Of a stretch of DNA of 64,000 nucleotides, positions 37,267-46,613 are shown piece by piece. The notes below the pieces were generated by a model. That model was not told where the DNA came from and did not search any database. It worked only from the letters and a program-made list of their open reading frames with translations. This stretch comes from Methylobacillus gramineus (lineage in GTDB: Bacteria; Pseudomonadota; Gammaproteobacteria; Burkholderiales; Methylophilaceae): assembly GCF_020532675.1 (NCBI RefSeq), contig NZ_JAJAVE010000002.1:1-64000 (forward strand), read 5' to 3'. Position 1 is the stretch's first letter, and the number at the start of each line of letters is the position of its first letter. The position numbers and the translations under genes were made by a program.

Positions 37267-37285
37267 TATAATGAGAATTATTTCC
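37267..37285. promoter_or_regulatory. Fur-box-like operator upstream of the TonB receptor
   Basis: TATAATGAGAATTATTTCC matches 14 of 19 positions of the classical Fur consensus by eye. Its first six bases, TATAAT, can serve as the -10 element of the receptor promoter. It lies between divergent genes and may also repress the hydrolase gene under iron-rich conditions. Confidence 0.65.
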
Positions 37286-37364
37286 AATAGCGATTTCTAA
37301 GGATAAAATACAACCCCTCTAAATTGCAACATTGGCAATTTAACTCATTGATTCCGGGGATATC

Positions 37365-39557
37365 ATGTCATTAAAGGTCATTAAAGCTGCCGTATCAGGC
37401 CAGCTTATCATCACTTCTGCTATGTTTGGATTGTCTGCTCATGCGGCAGAGCCAACCACTGCTAACACTGCTTCTCAAGGAAATGCTCAGCAGGAAGAGG
37501 CTACCCTCCCCGAAGTCAGTGTTAAATCCAAGTCTGAAGCCGTTGAAGAAAGCTATGCAGGTGGCCAAGTGGCTAAACGTGCCAATCTTGGTCTGTTGGG
37601 GGTCAAGAGTGTCATGGATACGCCATTTAACCAGACAAGTTACACCGCCCAGACCATAGAAGATTTCCAGGCACGTAGTCTGTCAGATCTCCTGATCGCT
37701 GATCCTTCAGTACGCCTGTCTAGTGCGCGTAACAACATCAATGAGGATTTCGCGATCCGCGGCTTTAGTGTTGCTAGCCAGGATGTGGCCTTGAATGGCA
37801 TGTATGGCTTGTCGCCTTATTATCGAGTACCACTGGAGTTTGTTGAGCGCGTGGAAGTGCTGAAGGGCCCAAGCGCGCTGCTTAATGGCATTCCCCCCAG
37901 TGGCAATATTGGTGGCAGCATCAATGTGGTGGCCAAGCGTGCAGGCAATGATCAATTGACCCGCGTCACTGCCAGTTACCTGTCTGACTCCATATTTGGT
38001 ACCCATGTTGATATTGGCCGACGTTTTGGCCAGAACCAGGAATTTGGCGTACGCGTCAATGGCATGTACCGTCATGGCAATACCAGCCAGGATTTGCAAA
38101 AGGCCGAAGATCATCTGGGTTCCTTGGGTCTGGATTATAGGGGCGAACGCTTACGCGTTTCCGCAGACCTGATTTATCAACGCCAGGATACAGATCGCGT
38201 GAGTCGTCAATTCAGCCTGGGGCCAGCAGTGACCAAGCTGCCTGGTGCTCCCGACAATAAACTCAATTACCCTGGCACCGGTTATTCAGATATGAAGGAT
38301 AGATCGCAGGTGATTCATGCTGAATATGACATCAGTGATCATCTGACGGTCTATGCCGGTTATGGCACCAGAACCAGTCGCATGAATGCCGTCGCTGGAA
38401 ATCCTGAGATTAAGGATAATGCAGGAAACTTCAGTTCATCGGCAGTCTTTTGGCAGTTGTTCAATATAGACTCCCGCTCTCTGGAGGCGGGTTTACGCAC
38501 CAGGTTTGAGACTGGACCTGTCAAACATGCAGCCTCTTTCAATGGCAGCAAAGTAAACCAAACCACCTCTATATTCATGACCCCAGTGATGGGTACTTTA
38601 TTGTCTAATCTCTATGACCCGATATACACCAGCACAGCCAGCACTTCGGGGATTGAGACCAACATCACCAAGTATGAAGGCGTTGAACTGAGTAGTTATG
38701 CGCTGGCAGACACTTTGTCGTTTAATGAAGATAAGGTGCAGATCACATTAGGTGCTCGTCACCAAACTGTGAAATCACCAGAATATGTCTTTGGTACTGG
38801 TGCTAAAACCGGGGAGTACGACAAGAGCGCTGTCACACCTGTGCTGGGTGTGGTGGTCAAGCCATGGGAGCATGTGTCTCTGTATGCCAACTATATTGAG
38901 GGCTTAAGCCCTGCAAAGGCAGCGCCCGCTTTTCTCAATGTGGCAAATGCAGGCCAGGCATTTAGTCCCTTCAAAACCCAGCAGCGCGAAGCAGGGGTAA
39001 AGGTAGATTTCGGCAGGTTCACTACGACTGTTAGCTTGTTTGAGATTGAGCGCCCAACCGCGAGCATTAATAACAATGTGTATGGTTATAACGGTGAGCA
39101 ACGTAATCGTGGCCTGGAGCTCAACCTGTTTGGTGAGGTTGTCGATCATGTGCGCTTACTGGGTGGTGCAGCGTATACACAAAGCAAGCTGAGCAAGACG
39201 AGCGGCGGTACTTTCGATGGTAACCGTGGGGTTGGTATTTCCAGGATACAAGCCAACCTTGGTGCAGAATGGGACACTTTGTTTGTACCAGGCTTGACCT
39301 TGAACGCGCGTGCTATCTACACTGGAAAACAATATAACGATCAGGCCAATAATATTGATATTCCGAGCTGGACCAGGTTTGATATAGGTGCACGGTATAA
39401 GACAGTTATTCAGGATAAGCCTGTTGTGTTCCGTGCCAATATCGAAAACGTGTTTGACCGGGATTACTGGAGTACTTCCAACAACCCGACCGAGCCAGGT
39501 TATCTTTACATTGGTGCTCCGCGCACTTTGCTAGTGTCTGCAACAATCGATTTCTAA
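37365..39557 (+). CDS. TonB-dependent siderophore receptor
   Basis: The 730-residue outer-membrane receptor has a signal peptide (about 1-27, ending SAHA), a TonB-box-like region near ATLPEVSVKSKS, a plug domain (about 75-185, with DFAIRGFSV and VEVLKGPSALLNG) and a 22-strand barrel ending in the aromatic-terminated STIDF. There is no N-terminal STN signalling domain, so it is transport-only. It heads a likely operon with a PepSY protein, a small membrane protein and an MFS transporter, and follows a Fur-box-like site. The exact siderophore cannot be read from sequence. Confidence 0.92.
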   Translation: MSLKVIKAAVSGQLIITSAMFGLSAHAAEPTTANTASQGNAQQEEATLPEVSVKSKSEAVEESYAGGQVAKRANLGLLGVKSVMDTPFNQTSYTAQTIEDFQARSLSDLLIADPSVRLSSARNNINEDFAIRGFSVASQDVALNGMYGLSPYYRVPLEFVERVEVLKGPSALLNGIPPSGNIGGSINVVAKRAGNDQLTRVTASYLSDSIFGTHVDIGRRFGQNQEFGVRVNGMYRHGNTSQDLQKAEDHLGSLGLDYRGERLRVSADLIYQRQDTDRVSRQFSLGPAVTKLPGAPDNKLNYPGTGYSDMKDRSQVIHAEYDISDHLTVYAGYGTRTSRMNAVAGNPEIKDNAGNFSSSAVFWQLFNIDSRSLEAGLRTRFETGPVKHAASFNGSKVNQTTSIFMTPVMGTLLSNLYDPIYTSTASTSGIETNITKYEGVELSSYALADTLSFNEDKVQITLGARHQTVKSPEYVFGTGAKTGEYDKSAVTPVLGVVVKPWEHVSLYANYIEGLSPAKAAPAFLNVANAGQAFSPFKTQQREAGVKVDFGRFTTTVSLFEIERPTASINNNVYGYNGEQRNRGLELNLFGEVVDHVRLLGGAAYTQSKLSKTSGGTFDGNRGVGISRIQANLGAEWDTLFVPGLTLNARAIYTGKQYNDQANNIDIPSWTRFDIGARYKTVIQDKPVVFRANIENVFDRDYWSTSNNPTEPGYLYIGAPRTLLVSATIDF

Positions 39558-39577
39558 ATTTTAATAGTTATCTTCAT

Positions 39578-39609
39578 ACATGCCCCTATGGCTTGCCATA
39601 GGGGCATGT
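39578..39609 (+). other. Long perfect hairpin between receptor and PepSY genes
   Basis: A 14-base perfect stem (39578-39591 with 39596-39609, loop CTTG) contains ATGCCCCTATGG and its complement. No T-run follows, so full termination is doubtful. It may be an mRNA processing or stability element that lowers expression of the downstream genes. It also argues against a PepSY start at 39580, which lies inside the stem. Confidence 0.6.
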
Positions 39610-39645
39610 GCCATTTCAGTGACAGCACATATAGGGTTAAAAACT

Positions 39646-40803
39646 ATGAATATCCGTCTCTGGTATCTGACTCATAAATGGACAAGTCTGATCTGTACGA
39701 TCTTCCTGATCATGCTTTGTATTACGGGCCTGCCTTTGATTTTCCACGAGGAGATCGACCATCTTGCTGGAGAGGCTGAAGCGCCGGAGCTGACAGAGGA
39801 TTTACCCGCTGCCAGTATGGATGTCATTGCTCAAGCCGCCTTGAAAAAACGTCCTGCAGATGTCATTCGCTACATGTTTTGGGATGCAGAAGAGCATCCT
39901 CATGTGACGCTGGTTTCGATGGCCCATTCGATAGATGCGCCACCTGACGAATTCAGTATTGTTTTGATCGACTCTCGCACGGCACAAGTACTTGACGAGC
40001 CTCCAGCTAACGAGGGCTTTATGTACATTATGCTTAAGCTACACACCGACATGTTTGCAGGATTGCCAGGCATGTTGTTCTTGGGTCTGATGGGTCTGTT
40101 GTTTGTGGTGGCTATTATTTCTGGCATCGTTTTGTACCATCCTTTTATGCGTAAACTGGACTTTGGCACTATCCGCAAGACCCGTAGCAAACGCCTAAAA
40201 TGGTTGGATGTCCATAATTTACTGGGGGTGGTTACGATTGTATGGGTGCTTGTTGTCGGGATTACAGGTTCCATCAATACTCTTAGCCAGATCATTATCG
40301 GACTTTGGCAACAAGACCAGATGGCGGAAATGATCGCGCCTTATAAAGGGCTATCTGCGCCTGAAAACATTGGTTCAGTGCAGGCTGCTCTTGATACGGC
40401 TGAAGCGGCAGTGACCAATATGGATATTCGTTTTGTTGCGTTTCCGGGCACTATGTTTTCAAGTCCTCATCACTACACCGTTTTTCTCAGTGGAACAACA
40501 CCAGTGACTTCACGCCTCCTGCAACCTGCGCTCGTCGATGCACAAACAGGAAAGCTGACAGAAACCAGAGAAATGCCGTGGTATGTCAAAACCTTACTAT
40601 TGTCACAGCCCCTGCATTTTGGAGACTATGGTCAATTGCCCTTGAAGATTATCTGGACCTTGTTCGACCTGCTGACGCTGGTGGTGCTGGGGACTGGAGT
40701 ATATTTATGGTGGGGTAGAAGAAAAACCGCCGACAAACGTATCAGTGATCTTGAGCAATTACACCGAGATTATGCAATCAATGTAAAGGGGCAAAACTCG
40801 TGA
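39646..40803 (+). CDS. PepSY-associated transmembrane protein (iron-uptake type)
   Basis: The 385-residue inner-membrane protein starts MNIRLWYLTHKWTSL, has a first helix at about 15-35, a PepSY-type periplasmic region, two central helices (LFLGLMGLLFVVAIISGIVL and LGVVTIVWVLVVGITGSI) and a C-terminal helix (FDLLTLVVLGTGVYLWWG). Such PepSY_TM proteins sit beside TonB receptors, and some reduce ferric siderophores in the periplasm. AGGG precedes the ATG at 39646. The upstream in-frame ATG at 39580 lies in a hairpin and is rejected. Its stop overlaps the next small gene. Confidence 0.88.
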   Translation: MNIRLWYLTHKWTSLICTIFLIMLCITGLPLIFHEEIDHLAGEAEAPELTEDLPAASMDVIAQAALKKRPADVIRYMFWDAEEHPHVTLVSMAHSIDAPPDEFSIVLIDSRTAQVLDEPPANEGFMYIMLKLHTDMFAGLPGMLFLGLMGLLFVVAIISGIVLYHPFMRKLDFGTIRKTRSKRLKWLDVHNLLGVVTIVWVLVVGITGSINTLSQIIIGLWQQDQMAEMIAPYKGLSAPENIGSVQAALDTAEAAVTNMDIRFVAFPGTMFSSPHHYTVFLSGTTPVTSRLLQPALVDAQTGKLTETREMPWYVKTLLLSQPLHFGDYGQLPLKIIWTLFDLLTLVVLGTGVYLWWGRRKTADKRISDLEQLHRDYAINVKGQNS

Positions 40804-40973
40804 AATCCTTTATCCAGATTTGGGGCATGCCCATTGCCTTGGCGGTACTGACAGGATTTGGTCTACTCGCAGCATTATTGGCTACAGGTATATGGCATTG
40901 GCTTTCCTGGTTGAGCATGAGTATTCCCTTGATGATCGTGTGGCGAGCTTGGCGCAAGGCGTCGCCATCCTAA
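40800..40973 (+). CDS. 57-residue membrane protein of the siderophore operon
   Basis: A GTG start at 40800 overlaps the PepSY stop (GTGA). The encoded protein begins MKSFIQIWGMPIALAVLTG, has two closely spaced hydrophobic stretches (about 8-30 and 33-48) and ends in a basic tail (WRAWRKASPS). Small proteins of this type are often found next to PepSY genes in iron-uptake operons, but I cannot name a family. The tight coupling and clean reading frame up to TAA at 40971 support it as a real gene. Confidence 0.7.
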   Translation: MKSFIQIWGMPIALAVLTGFGLLAALLATGIWHWLSWLSMSIPLMIVWRAWRKASPS

Positions 40974-41037
40974 GAATGCCATGATTAGACCAATAACTCT
41001 CTCCACAATCCAAGCCGTGCCAGTTTGTATATTTTGA

Positions 41038-42217
41038 ATGATGCCCAACACCAGTCAGCCACTTAATCTCAAGCCTTTGATGGCCGCCTATATGATCTGC
41101 ACCATGACGATGATGGCTTTTGTATCAATCATAGGCCCGATTGCTCGATCGCTAAGCCTTGCGCCCTGGCAAGTGGGGACAGTTGTAACAGTGGGAGGTG
41201 TGCTATGGATGCTGTCTTCCCGGCCCTGGGGTGAGCTCAGTGATAGACGAGGTCGAAGAGTCGTGTTGTTATCAGGCTTGGTGGGCTTTGCCATTGCCTA
41301 TTTTATGATGAGTGCCTTATTGGTTTATGCAATGTATTACTCATTGTCAGTCTGGCTTGTCTTTGCTGGTTTGTTGCTGACACGTGGCGCTGTGGGCGCA
41401 TGCTATGCAGCCATCCCTTCCGCAGGGCAGGCGCTTGTGGCAGACCATGTCATCCCTGAAAAGCGGGCTGCAGCTATTGCCTCTTTGGGGGCAGCGAATG
41501 GGGTAGGTTTGGTTGTAGGCCCAGCAGTGGCGGCGATGCTGGCACAACATAGCCTGGAGCTACCGCTGTATGTGATTGCAGTACTTCCTGTCTTTGCTAT
41601 TGGCATTATGTGGAAAATATTACCCGGCAAAGGACCGACGCCACCTCAACATTTGAATCCCTTGAAGTATCAGCGATACCAGATTACGCAAACCCATGGT
41701 CATCGCATTTGCTGCCATGTTTTGCGTCTCTATCGCGCAGATCACGGTAGGTTTCTTTGCGATTGACCAACTGAAATTAGAGCCGGCAGAGGCTCTTGCA
41801 GCAGCCGGACATGCTTTGACGTCGGTAGGGATAGGGTTGGTTTGTGCGCAACTTATCGTCCGGAAATTGAGCTGGTCTCCATTACGGATGATTTTTCTCG
41901 GCGCATTGGTCAGCAGTGTGGGTTTTGGGGCTGTAGCATTTGCCACAACGAGCTTGGTGCTGGACGTGTGCTTTTTTATAGCAGCTGCCGGGATGGGGTG
42001 GGTGTTTCCGGCATCAGCGGCATTGGCTTCAAATGCGGTGGAGTCCCATCAGCAAGGGGCAGCCGCTGGAGCAATTGGTGCAGCACAAGGATTAGGTGTA
42101 GTGATAGGGCCACTTGCACGAACATTGCTATACGAAGTCAACATCAGCATTCCCTACTTCCTTGCTGCAAGCTTGTTGCTTGGCGTTTGCTTATGGCTTC
42201 TAAAACCCCCGGCCTGA
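41038..42217 (+). pseudogene. MFS transporter disrupted by a frameshift
   Basis: Two reading frames make up one major-facilitator protein. The first (from 41038) encodes the N-terminal half, with WGELSDRRGRRVVLLSGL between helices 2 and 3, and loses homology near 41667. The second frame carries the C-terminal half (VIAFAAMFCVSIAQITVGFF to WLLKPPA). Removing one base near T41668 joins them as PLKISDTRLRKPMVIAF, giving a normal 392-residue, 12-helix transporter. It lies at the end of the receptor-PepSY operon, so siderophore import or export is a reasonable guess. The shift may be a true mutation or a sequence error. Confidence 0.85.
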
Positions 42218-42260
42218 GTGACGGGGAAAGTCTTAATCTGTGAGCGGTGGCCTGTATTAA

Positions 42261-42325
42261 GAATGACTTTGATGATATTAAAGTCATTCCCAACTTCACG
42301 TCCTGATTCCTTGTTATTAGGAATC
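42261..42325 (+). other. Two hairpins after the MFS gene
   Basis: GAATGACTTT (42261-42270) pairs perfectly with AAAGTCATTC (42280-42289), and GATTCCT (42305-42311) with AGGAATC (42319-42325). Neither has a T-run. They fill part of the gap between the MFS gene and tRNA-Phe, which otherwise shows no gene. Confidence 0.4.
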
Positions 42326-42429
42326 GCGTATAGCTAGAACCAGTGAATGGAACGTCTCGGCAATATTGGCAATGAGGTATTCTGCAATGCATCGGCGTGC
42401 AATGCTTCACAGGCAATATGCCGAAAAAT

Positions 42430-42464
42430 GAAAAAGGGCCAGCTCATTTCTGAAGCTAACCCTT
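42430..42464 (-). terminator. Terminator of tRNA-Phe
   Basis: On the minus strand AGGGTTAGCT pairs with AGCTGGCCCT (two G-U pairs) and is followed by TTTTT. It lies about ten bases after the tRNA 3' end. Confidence 0.75.
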
Positions 42465-42474
42465 TGGTATTCTT

Positions 42475-42550
42475 TGGTGGCCAGGGGCGGAATCGAACCG
42501 TCGACACGCGGATTTTCAATCCGCTGCTCTACCAACTGAGCTACCTGGCC
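42475..42550 (-). tRNA. tRNA-Phe (anticodon GAA)
   Basis: On the minus strand the acceptor stem GGCCAGG pairs with CCTGGCC, followed by ACCA. The anticodon arm GCGGA-TTGAAAA-TCCGC gives GAA, and the T arm has GGTTCGATTCC. It is a single gene with its own terminator. No direct repeat of its 3' end was noticed nearby, so there is no sign of an integrated element. Confidence 0.95.
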
Positions 42551-42718
42551 ATACTACTTGCTTATTACGTTGGCTCTTGAAGCTCACGCAAGGCCAGCAT
42601 TATAGCAAACTTGAGGAATTCGTCTAGATTTGATCGAAAATATTCGTTTTTTATTTCTATCATTCAAAAAACACCCCCGCTCGGGTATGCTCGCTGCTTG
42701 ATTTGAAAAGAAGATTTC

Positions 42719-43777
42719 ATGATGGCGACTAGTCCTGTCTTTAGCGTAGAACCACTGAATAAAAGCCTCCAGGCCGAGTTGAAGGCCAGTATTGATAACA
42801 AGACCAAGCCTTTGGGTGCTTTGGGCGTGCTTGAAACATTAGCATTACAGGTGGGCCTGATTCAAAACACGCTGACCCCCGCTTTGCAGCGCCCAGTTAT
42901 GCTGGTGTTTGCCGGGGATCACGGTGTGGTAGAGGCGGGCGTCAGTCCTTATCCGCAAGTAGTGACGCAGCAGATGGTGCTGAATTTCCTGGCTGGAGGG
43001 GCTGGCATTAATGTCTTTGCCCGGCAACAGAATATGCGGATACGGGTGGTGGATGCCGGTGTTAATCATGAGTTCCCGGCACATCCTGACCTGATTCGGG
43101 CCAAGGTGGGCATGGGAACCAATAATTTCCTCGATACTCCAGCCATGACCACGGAGCAATGCGCGCAGGCGTTGTGCGGTGGACGTGCACTAGCTCATGC
43201 GGAGATCGCCTCTGGCAGCAATGTCATGGGCTTCGGTGAAATGGGGATTGGCAATACGACATCAGCCTCAGCGCTGGTAGCCGTATTATGCAAACTGCCG
43301 GTGGAAAGCTGTGTGGGGCGCGGTACAGGCCTGGATGATGCCGGTGTAGCAAAGAAGGCAGCCGTGATCAGTACAGCGATTGATCGCCATCAGGTGTCGG
43401 CTGACCAACCCTTGCAGGTATTAGCTACTTACGGTGGCTTTGAGATCGCCATGATGGTGGGGGCCATGCTGGGGGCTGCAGAACGTAAAGCCATTCTGTT
43501 GATTGATGGGTTTATTGCCACAGCGGCTTTGCTGGTGGCGAGCCGGATAGCACCTGAGGTGCTTGAGTATTGTGTCTTTGCTCATTGTTCAGATGAGTCT
43601 GGACATGATTTGTTATTGCAACAGCTCAATGCAAAACCGTTGTTGAATCTGGGCTTGCGCCTGGGAGAGGGCACCGGGGCGGCATTGGCTTATCCTTTAT
43701 TGCAAGCGGCAGTGAATTTTCTCAATCAGATGGCTTCATTCAGTTCAGCCAATATCAGCCGTCAGGACAATGCATGA
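42719..43777 (+). CDS. cobT: Nicotinate-nucleotide-dimethylbenzimidazole phosphoribosyltransferase
   Basis: CobT makes alpha-ribazole 5'-phosphate for the lower ligand of cobalamin. The 352 residues have [14 protein letters not shown] near the start, [31 protein letters not shown] in the nicotinate-mononucleotide site, and [16 protein letters not shown] near the end, with the catalytic glutamate in the last motif. Its end overlaps cobS by four bases (ATGA). There is no B12-riboswitch box visible upstream. Two adjacent ATG codons (42719 and 42722) are both possible starts. Confidence 0.95.
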   Translation: MMATSPVFSVEPLNKSLQAELKASIDNKTKPLGALGVLETLALQVGLIQNTLTPALQRPVMLVFAGDHGVVEAGVSPYPQVVTQQMVLNFLAGGAGINVFARQQNMRIRVVDAGVNHEFPAHPDLIRAKVGMGTNNFLDTPAMTTEQCAQALCGGRALAHAEIASGSNVMGFGEMGIGNTTSASALVAVLCKLPVESCVGRGTGLDDAGVAKKAAVISTAIDRHQVSADQPLQVLATYGGFEIAMMVGAMLGAAERKAILLIDGFIATAALLVASRIAPEVLEYCVFAHCSDESGHDLLLQQLNAKPLLNLGLRLGEGTGAALAYPLLQAAVNFLNQMASFSSANISRQDNA

Positions 43778-44517
43778 GGCAGCAATGGCGATTGCTGCTG
43801 CTAGCATTAGGGTTTTTTACCCGATTGCCTTTACCGGCCATTCCCGATTTCCAGGAAAGTGATTTGAAAGAGGCCGCGCGCTATTTGCCGCTGGTTGGCT
43901 GGTTGGTGGGGTTCGTAGCTGCGCTGGTGATTGGCTTGTTGAGTGATAGTGTGCCGCTAGAAGTCGCCATTATTCTCAGTATGGCCGTGACCGCATACAT
44001 GACGGGTGGATTCCACGAGGATGGGTTGGCAGATAGTGCAGACGGCCTGGGTGGAGGTTGGAAAAAAGAGCAGGTGCTCACTATCATGAAGGATTCACGC
44101 CTTGGGAGTTATGGCGCGCTAGCCTTGATATTGGCACTATTGCTCAAGTTTGAAAGTCTGCTGCATATCCCCTTGCCGCTGTTGCCGCTGGTGCTCTTTG
44201 CCGGGCATGCCACCAGCCGCTTGGCTGCTGTATTGGTGATGGCCACACAGGAATATGTACGTGACGAAGGCAAGGCCAAGCCGATGGCCAGTAAACTTTC
44301 TAAAACCAGCCTGTTATTGGCAACGGTATTTGGCCTGCTTCCCATGCTGTTTCTACCACTGCAGATGTGGGCCGCCATGTTGCCGGTAGTCATTGTCTGG
44401 CTCTGGTTCAGCCGCATATTGAAAAAGCGCCTGGGTGGCTATACGGGGGATTGCCTTGGCGCCATGCAGCAATTGACTGAAATTGCCTTTTACCTGGGTG
44501 TACTAATCTGGAGTTGA
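43774..44517 (+). CDS. cobS: Adenosylcobinamide-GDP ribazoletransferase (cobalamin synthase)
   Basis: CobS is the inner-membrane enzyme that joins adenosylcobinamide-GDP and alpha-ribazole. The 247 residues start with [13 protein letters not shown], carry the metal-binding motif [18 protein letters not shown] near 79-96, and have five or six membrane helices. The ATG overlaps the cobT stop. The order cobT-cobS-cobC places the three nucleotide-loop enzymes together. Confidence 0.95.
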   Translation: MRQQWRLLLLALGFFTRLPLPAIPDFQESDLKEAARYLPLVGWLVGFVAALVIGLLSDSVPLEVAIILSMAVTAYMTGGFHEDGLADSADGLGGGWKKEQVLTIMKDSRLGSYGALALILALLLKFESLLHIPLPLLPLVLFAGHATSRLAAVLVMATQEYVRDEGKAKPMASKLSKTSLLLATVFGLLPMLFLPLQMWAAMLPVVIVWLWFSRILKKRLGGYTGDCLGAMQQLTEIAFYLGVLIWS

Positions 44518-44523
44518 TACTAA

Positions 44524-45099
44524 GTGGACATTTACTTAATCAGGCACACCACGCCTGATGTAGTACCCGGCACGTGTTACGGACAAAGCGATGTGGATGT
44601 GACAGAGACGTTCCTCGCCGAGTTTGATGCTTTGCATCCCAAACTGAGGGGCGCGCACGCCCCAATTATTTATAGCAGTCCCTTGCAGCGTTGTCTCAAG
44701 CTAGCACAATCTGTGGCTGCGACCTTGAGTCCACAAGAGGAAGTGAAACAGGATGCCAGGCTCAAAGAGCTGAATTTCGGTGACTGGGAAATGCAGTCCT
44801 GGAACGATATTCCGCGTGGGCTGGTGGATGTTTGGGCAGAGGATCATGTGCAACAGGTACCGCCTAATGGCGAGTCTTTCCACCAGCTATCACTGCGGGT
44901 TGGGGAGTTTGTCCGTGAGCTGGATCATCCAGATCGGCCAGCACTGGTATTCACGCATGCCGGGGTCATACGTGCCATCACAGGATATGCACTGGATTTA
45001 CCCCTTATACATACGTTTAAGCTGCAAATTGACTATGCTAGTGTGACGAAAATCGTGATAGAAGATAAGGTGACGCGCGTAGCATACGTCAATAGATAA
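44524..45099 (+). CDS. cobC: Alpha-ribazole phosphatase / histidine phosphatase
   Basis: CobC removes the 5' phosphate in the last step of nucleotide-loop assembly. The 191 residues belong to the histidine phosphatase superfamily: LIRHTTPDV holds the phospho-accepting His, SSPLQRCLKLA the second Arg, ELNFGDWEMQSWNDI the acid region, and FTHAGVIRAI the second His. The start is a GTG six bases after the cobS stop. The cobalamin context makes alpha-ribazole phosphatase more likely than a general phosphoglycerate mutase-like enzyme. Confidence 0.9.
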   Translation: MDIYLIRHTTPDVVPGTCYGQSDVDVTETFLAEFDALHPKLRGAHAPIIYSSPLQRCLKLAQSVAATLSPQEEVKQDARLKELNFGDWEMQSWNDIPRGLVDVWAEDHVQQVPPNGESFHQLSLRVGEFVRELDHPDRPALVFTHAGVIRAITGYALDLPLIHTFKLQIDYASVTKIVIEDKVTRVAYVNR

Positions 45100-45138
45100 T
45101 CCAGATGCATACACATCTACTGTTACCAAGGGGGCAGC

Positions 45139-46593
45139 GTGTCAGTGAAGTCATTATTGGCTAGGGCGGATGCTTTGCTTGCGCAGGACAAGCATAGCGA
45201 AGCGCTTGAAACCTACAACCTGGTACTGGCACAGGATGATGCCAATTTCGATGCCCTGGTGGGATGTGGCCGTGCGCTTACCTCTTTGCGTCAGTATGAT
45301 TTTTCTCTGGCACATTTCAATTTTGCACTCACCCTCAAGCCGGATGCTGCCATCGCTTATCACTACCGTGCCCTGGCCTATCATGGTGCCAAACGTTTTG
45401 ATGAAGCCTTGCTGGATCACCAGAAAGCACTGGAGCTGAACCCCGGCGAAATTGCGACCTTTCTTAATCTTGCCAACACGCTGGCTGAGCTTGATCGTGC
45501 AGAGGAAGCGCTGGAGTTCTATAACGGTGTGATTGCCATGTGGCCCAAGTATGCGATTGCCTACAACAATCGCGGTAATCTGTTTCTCGATAACCGAATG
45601 ATAGAAGAAGCGCTGGTTGACTATGCCCAGGCTGCCAAGCTGGACCCAGGCCAGAATAAATTTCGCTGGAATCAGGGGTTGATGCAGATACTCCTGGGGC
45701 AGTATCTGGAAGGGTGGAAGCTATATGAAGCCGGTTTCGAAACTGCTGGTTTTGCGCGAGGTGAGCGCAAACGTTGCCCACAACCGCAGTGGTTGGGGAA
45801 GTTTGATGTCAAGGGTAAACGCGTCTTGTTGTACGCGGAGCAGGGCTATGGCGACACCATGCAGTTCTGTCGGTATGCCCATCAGGTAGCAGCGCTTGGC
45901 GCGCAGGTCATCCTTGAGGTGCAGGCACCTCTGGTGGGGTTGCTCAAAAGCCTGGGTGAGCAGTTTATCGTCGTGGCACAAGGGAGCGGGTTTACTGAGT
46001 TTGACTATCACTGCCCCATCATGAGCTTGCCTATGGTGTTTGGCACCACCCTAGAGACAGTGCCTGCAGAGGTGCCATATCTGGTTGCCGATAAAAGTCG
46101 GCAGTCAGCATTCAATCTTGGTGTATCCAATCAGATGCGCATTGGCCTGGTCTGGAGTGGGTCTGCTAGCCACAAGAATGACCATAGACGTAGTATCCCG
46201 CTGGCTACACTCGCTGGTCTGCTCAAGTTGCCAGCCAGCTTTCATTGTCTGCAGAAGGAAATTCAGCCGCGAGATCAGGCTTTGCTGGCAGAGTTGCCCT
46301 CGATCGCCCTCCATACTGAACAGTTGAAGGATTTTAATGATACCGCTGCGCTGGTGGATGCCATGGACCTGGTGATTAGCGTGGATACTTCAGTCGCACA
46401 TCTGGCCGGCGCATTGGGCAAGCCAGTATGGGTGTTGTTACCGTTTGTGCCAGACTATCGCTGGTTACTGGATAGAACAGACACCCCATGGTATCCCACT
46501 GGCAGATTATTCCGCCAGCCTACAGTCGGGGATTGGGATGCCGTGCTGACTGCGCTGGAACATGCATTGTTGCAACAGCTTACTTCCCCATAA
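45139..46593 (+). CDS. TPR protein with glycosyltransferase-like C-terminal domain, copy 1
   Basis: The 484 residues have four to five TPR repeats at about 1-185 (ALETYNLVLAQDDANFDALV, EALLDHQKALELNPGE) and a C-terminal domain of the glycosyltransferase-9 (heptosyltransferase-like) fold. That domain has GKRVLLYAEQGYGDTMQFCR, RIGLVWSGSASHKNDHRRSI and VISVDTSVAHLAGALGKPVW. There is no signal peptide. Its substrate is unknown; protein or surface-polysaccharide glycosylation is possible. The GTG start has AAGGGGGC upstream. It lies after cobC and shares its full layout with the next gene, which suggests duplication. Confidence 0.85.
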   Translation: MSVKSLLARADALLAQDKHSEALETYNLVLAQDDANFDALVGCGRALTSLRQYDFSLAHFNFALTLKPDAAIAYHYRALAYHGAKRFDEALLDHQKALELNPGEIATFLNLANTLAELDRAEEALEFYNGVIAMWPKYAIAYNNRGNLFLDNRMIEEALVDYAQAAKLDPGQNKFRWNQGLMQILLGQYLEGWKLYEAGFETAGFARGERKRCPQPQWLGKFDVKGKRVLLYAEQGYGDTMQFCRYAHQVAALGAQVILEVQAPLVGLLKSLGEQFIVVAQGSGFTEFDYHCPIMSLPMVFGTTLETVPAEVPYLVADKSRQSAFNLGVSNQMRIGLVWSGSASHKNDHRRSIPLATLAGLLKLPASFHCLQKEIQPRDQALLAELPSIALHTEQLKDFNDTAALVDAMDLVISVDTSVAHLAGALGKPVWVLLPFVPDYRWLLDRTDTPWYPTGRLFRQPTVGDWDAVLTALEHALLQQLTSP

Positions 46594-46613
46594 ACCCACA
46601 TCAAGGTAGCAGC

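Noticed and set aside
42475-42550. tRNA-Phe as an attachment site for an integrated element
   Set aside because: No integrase gene and no repeat of the tRNA 3' end were noticed on either side.
42347-42580. A 77-codon plus-strand frame
   Set aside because: It runs across the whole tRNA-Phe gene and has no recognisable protein features.
42551-42718. Cobalamin riboswitch before cobT
   Set aside because: No B12-box-like element or long structured leader could be seen in the 168 bases available.
46488-46613. N-terminal extension of the second TPR-glycosyltransferase gene
   Set aside because: It lies inside the previous gene and the extension is not TPR-like. The ATG at 46614 has a ribosome binding site.
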